Of a stretch of DNA of 7,040 bases, positions 6,360 to 7,040 are shown one piece after another. The position numbers and the translations under genes were made by a program. The stretch comes from Shewanellaceae bacterium UBA2521 (GTDB lineage Bacteria; Pseudomonadota; Gammaproteobacteria; Enterobacterales; Shewanellaceae): contig DDNL01000024.1 of the NCBI GenBank assembly GCA_002341165.1, forward strand, positions 1-7,040, written 5' to 3'. The notes under the pieces were generated by a model. The model saw only the letters and a program-made list of their open reading frames with translations, did no database searches and was not told the origin of the DNA. Each line of letters begins with the position of its first letter. Position 1 is the first letter of the stretch.

Positions 6360-7040
6360 TTATCGGCTTTTTTTGATGATATCGCGCGCTAAATCATCAG
6401 CGATAGCACTTGTGCTTTGTTGACGTGCTTTGGATTGCTCAAAGATAAGCTCAAGTTGCGGACCAATGTTTTTAACTTGAGCTATGGCTTTCTCGCGCTG
6501 GTAATTTTTTTCAAAAGATACATTAATAATACCGCCTGCATTAATCACATAATCAGGTGCATATAAAATCTCTTGTTCGAACAGTGCTTGTCCGTGTTCT
6601 GACGACTGTAATTGATTGTTTGCGCTGCCAGCAACAATTTTGGCTTTTAATTGTTTGATTGTTTGATCATTGATGATGCCACCTAATGCACAAGGTGAAA
6701 AAATATCAACATCTTGTTGATAAATGAGATCAGGCGCTACAGCGACAGCATTAAATTCATGGACAACACGAGTGATAGCTTCAGCATCAATGTCACTCAC
6801 AATGATAGAAGCTCCAGCTTCGTACAGTGCTTTACAAATGTAATAACCAACATGACCGACACCCTGCACAGCGACCTTTATATTTTTCATCGATGGGTCA
6901 CCACGTTGTTGCATGAGTGCAGCTTCCATACCGGCAATAACGCCGATAGCGGTAATAGGGGAGGGATCACCACTTTTCCCTTCTAAACCAAACATATAAG
7001 ATGTTTCACTGTAGGCATTCATAATGTCGGTTGTGTTGGT
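6360..7040 (-). CDS. Leucine dehydrogenase family (Glu/Leu/Phe/Val dehydrogenase), 5' part outside window
   Basis: NAD-dependent oxidative deaminase of branched-chain amino acids, forming the 2-oxo acid and ammonia; probably cytoplasmic. The frame is open to the right edge, giving 226 visible residues of an expected 340-370, so the N-terminal part with the catalytic lysines is not seen. The internal ATG at 7022 is not the true start, since family-like sequence (TNTTDI) continues upstream of it. Visible motifs are KSGDPSPITAIGV, the Rossmann GVGHVG (visible residues 60-65) with Asp83 at the end of the next strand, which favours NAD over NADP, CALGGIIND (117-125), AGSANNQL (137-144) and NAGGIINV (167-174). 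These match Bacillus leucine dehydrogenase closely. Leucine is the likeliest substrate, but valine or phenylalanine cannot be ruled out from this fragment. Same strand as the pot operon, with no clear terminator between. Confidence 0.92.
   Translation of the reverse strand, partial: TNTTDIMNAYSETSYMFGLEGKSGDPSPITAIGVIAGMEAALMQQRGDPSMKNIKVAVQGVGHVGYYICKALYEAGASIIVSDIDAEAITRVVHEFNAVAVAPDLIYQQDVDIFSPCALGGIINDQTIKQLKAKIVAGSANNQLQSSEHGQALFEQEILYAPDYVINAGGIINVSFEKNYQREKAIAQVKNIGPQLELIFEQSKARQQSTSAIADDLARDIIKKSR

Noticed and set aside
6363..6374. Plus-strand T-run (6368-6374) as a terminator
   Set aside because: No hairpin precedes it and it lies in the coding end of the dehydrogenase gene, where it encodes lysines on the other strand.
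6714..6986. Plus-strand open frame of 90 codons
   Set aside because: Antisense to the well-conserved leucine dehydrogenase frame; no independent support.

Overview
The window reads as chromosomal DNA from an AT-rich Gram-negative bacterium, most likely a low-GC gammaproteobacterium. Three things suggest this: the gene order potA-potB-potC-potD with proteins closely resembling the Escherichia coli ones, a MacB/FtsX-type ABC pair with a DUF3299 protein of the kind found in Vibrio and Pseudomonas, and a proteobacterial-looking leucine dehydrogenase. The genus cannot be named from the sequence alone.

Left part (1-2208): a divergent locus. On the minus strand an ABC ATPase (749-1432) is followed 11 nt later by an FtsX/MacB-type permease that runs off the left edge. 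The permease carries a tandem histidine repeat with a His at every third residue. On the plus strand is a DUF3299 protein (1507-2208), anchored or exported, with the motif FGACIHLPPPPPN and an acidic tail. The three components resemble the zinc-linked ABC loci known as Zrg in Vibrio cholerae and PA4063-PA4066 in Pseudomonas aeruginosa. A metal-related role, probably zinc, is therefore the best hypothesis. No DUF2796 His-rich periplasmic partner is visible; it could lie beyond the left edge. The 56-75 nt between the divergent genes holds two overlapping sigma70-like promoters.

A symmetrical hairpin with A and T tracts on either side (2218-2245) probably terminates both the plus-strand DUF3299 unit and the convergent minus-strand pot operon.

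Middle part (2271-6073, minus strand): a complete, tightly packed polyamine importer operon. PotA (ATPase), PotB and PotC (permeases) and PotD (binding protein) are joined by 17-, 4- and 4-nt overlaps, so translational coupling is likely. All the substrate-contacting residues known for E. coli PotD are present.

Right part: about 290 nt of AT-rich non-coding DNA (6074-6359) with a perfect 15-nt palindrome and no convincing terminator, then the C-terminal two thirds of a leucine dehydrogenase-family gene (minus strand) that enters from the right edge.

No RNA genes, CRISPR, insertion sequences, pseudogenes or frameshifts were seen. The least ordinary element is the His-repeat permease with its divergent DUF3299 partner.
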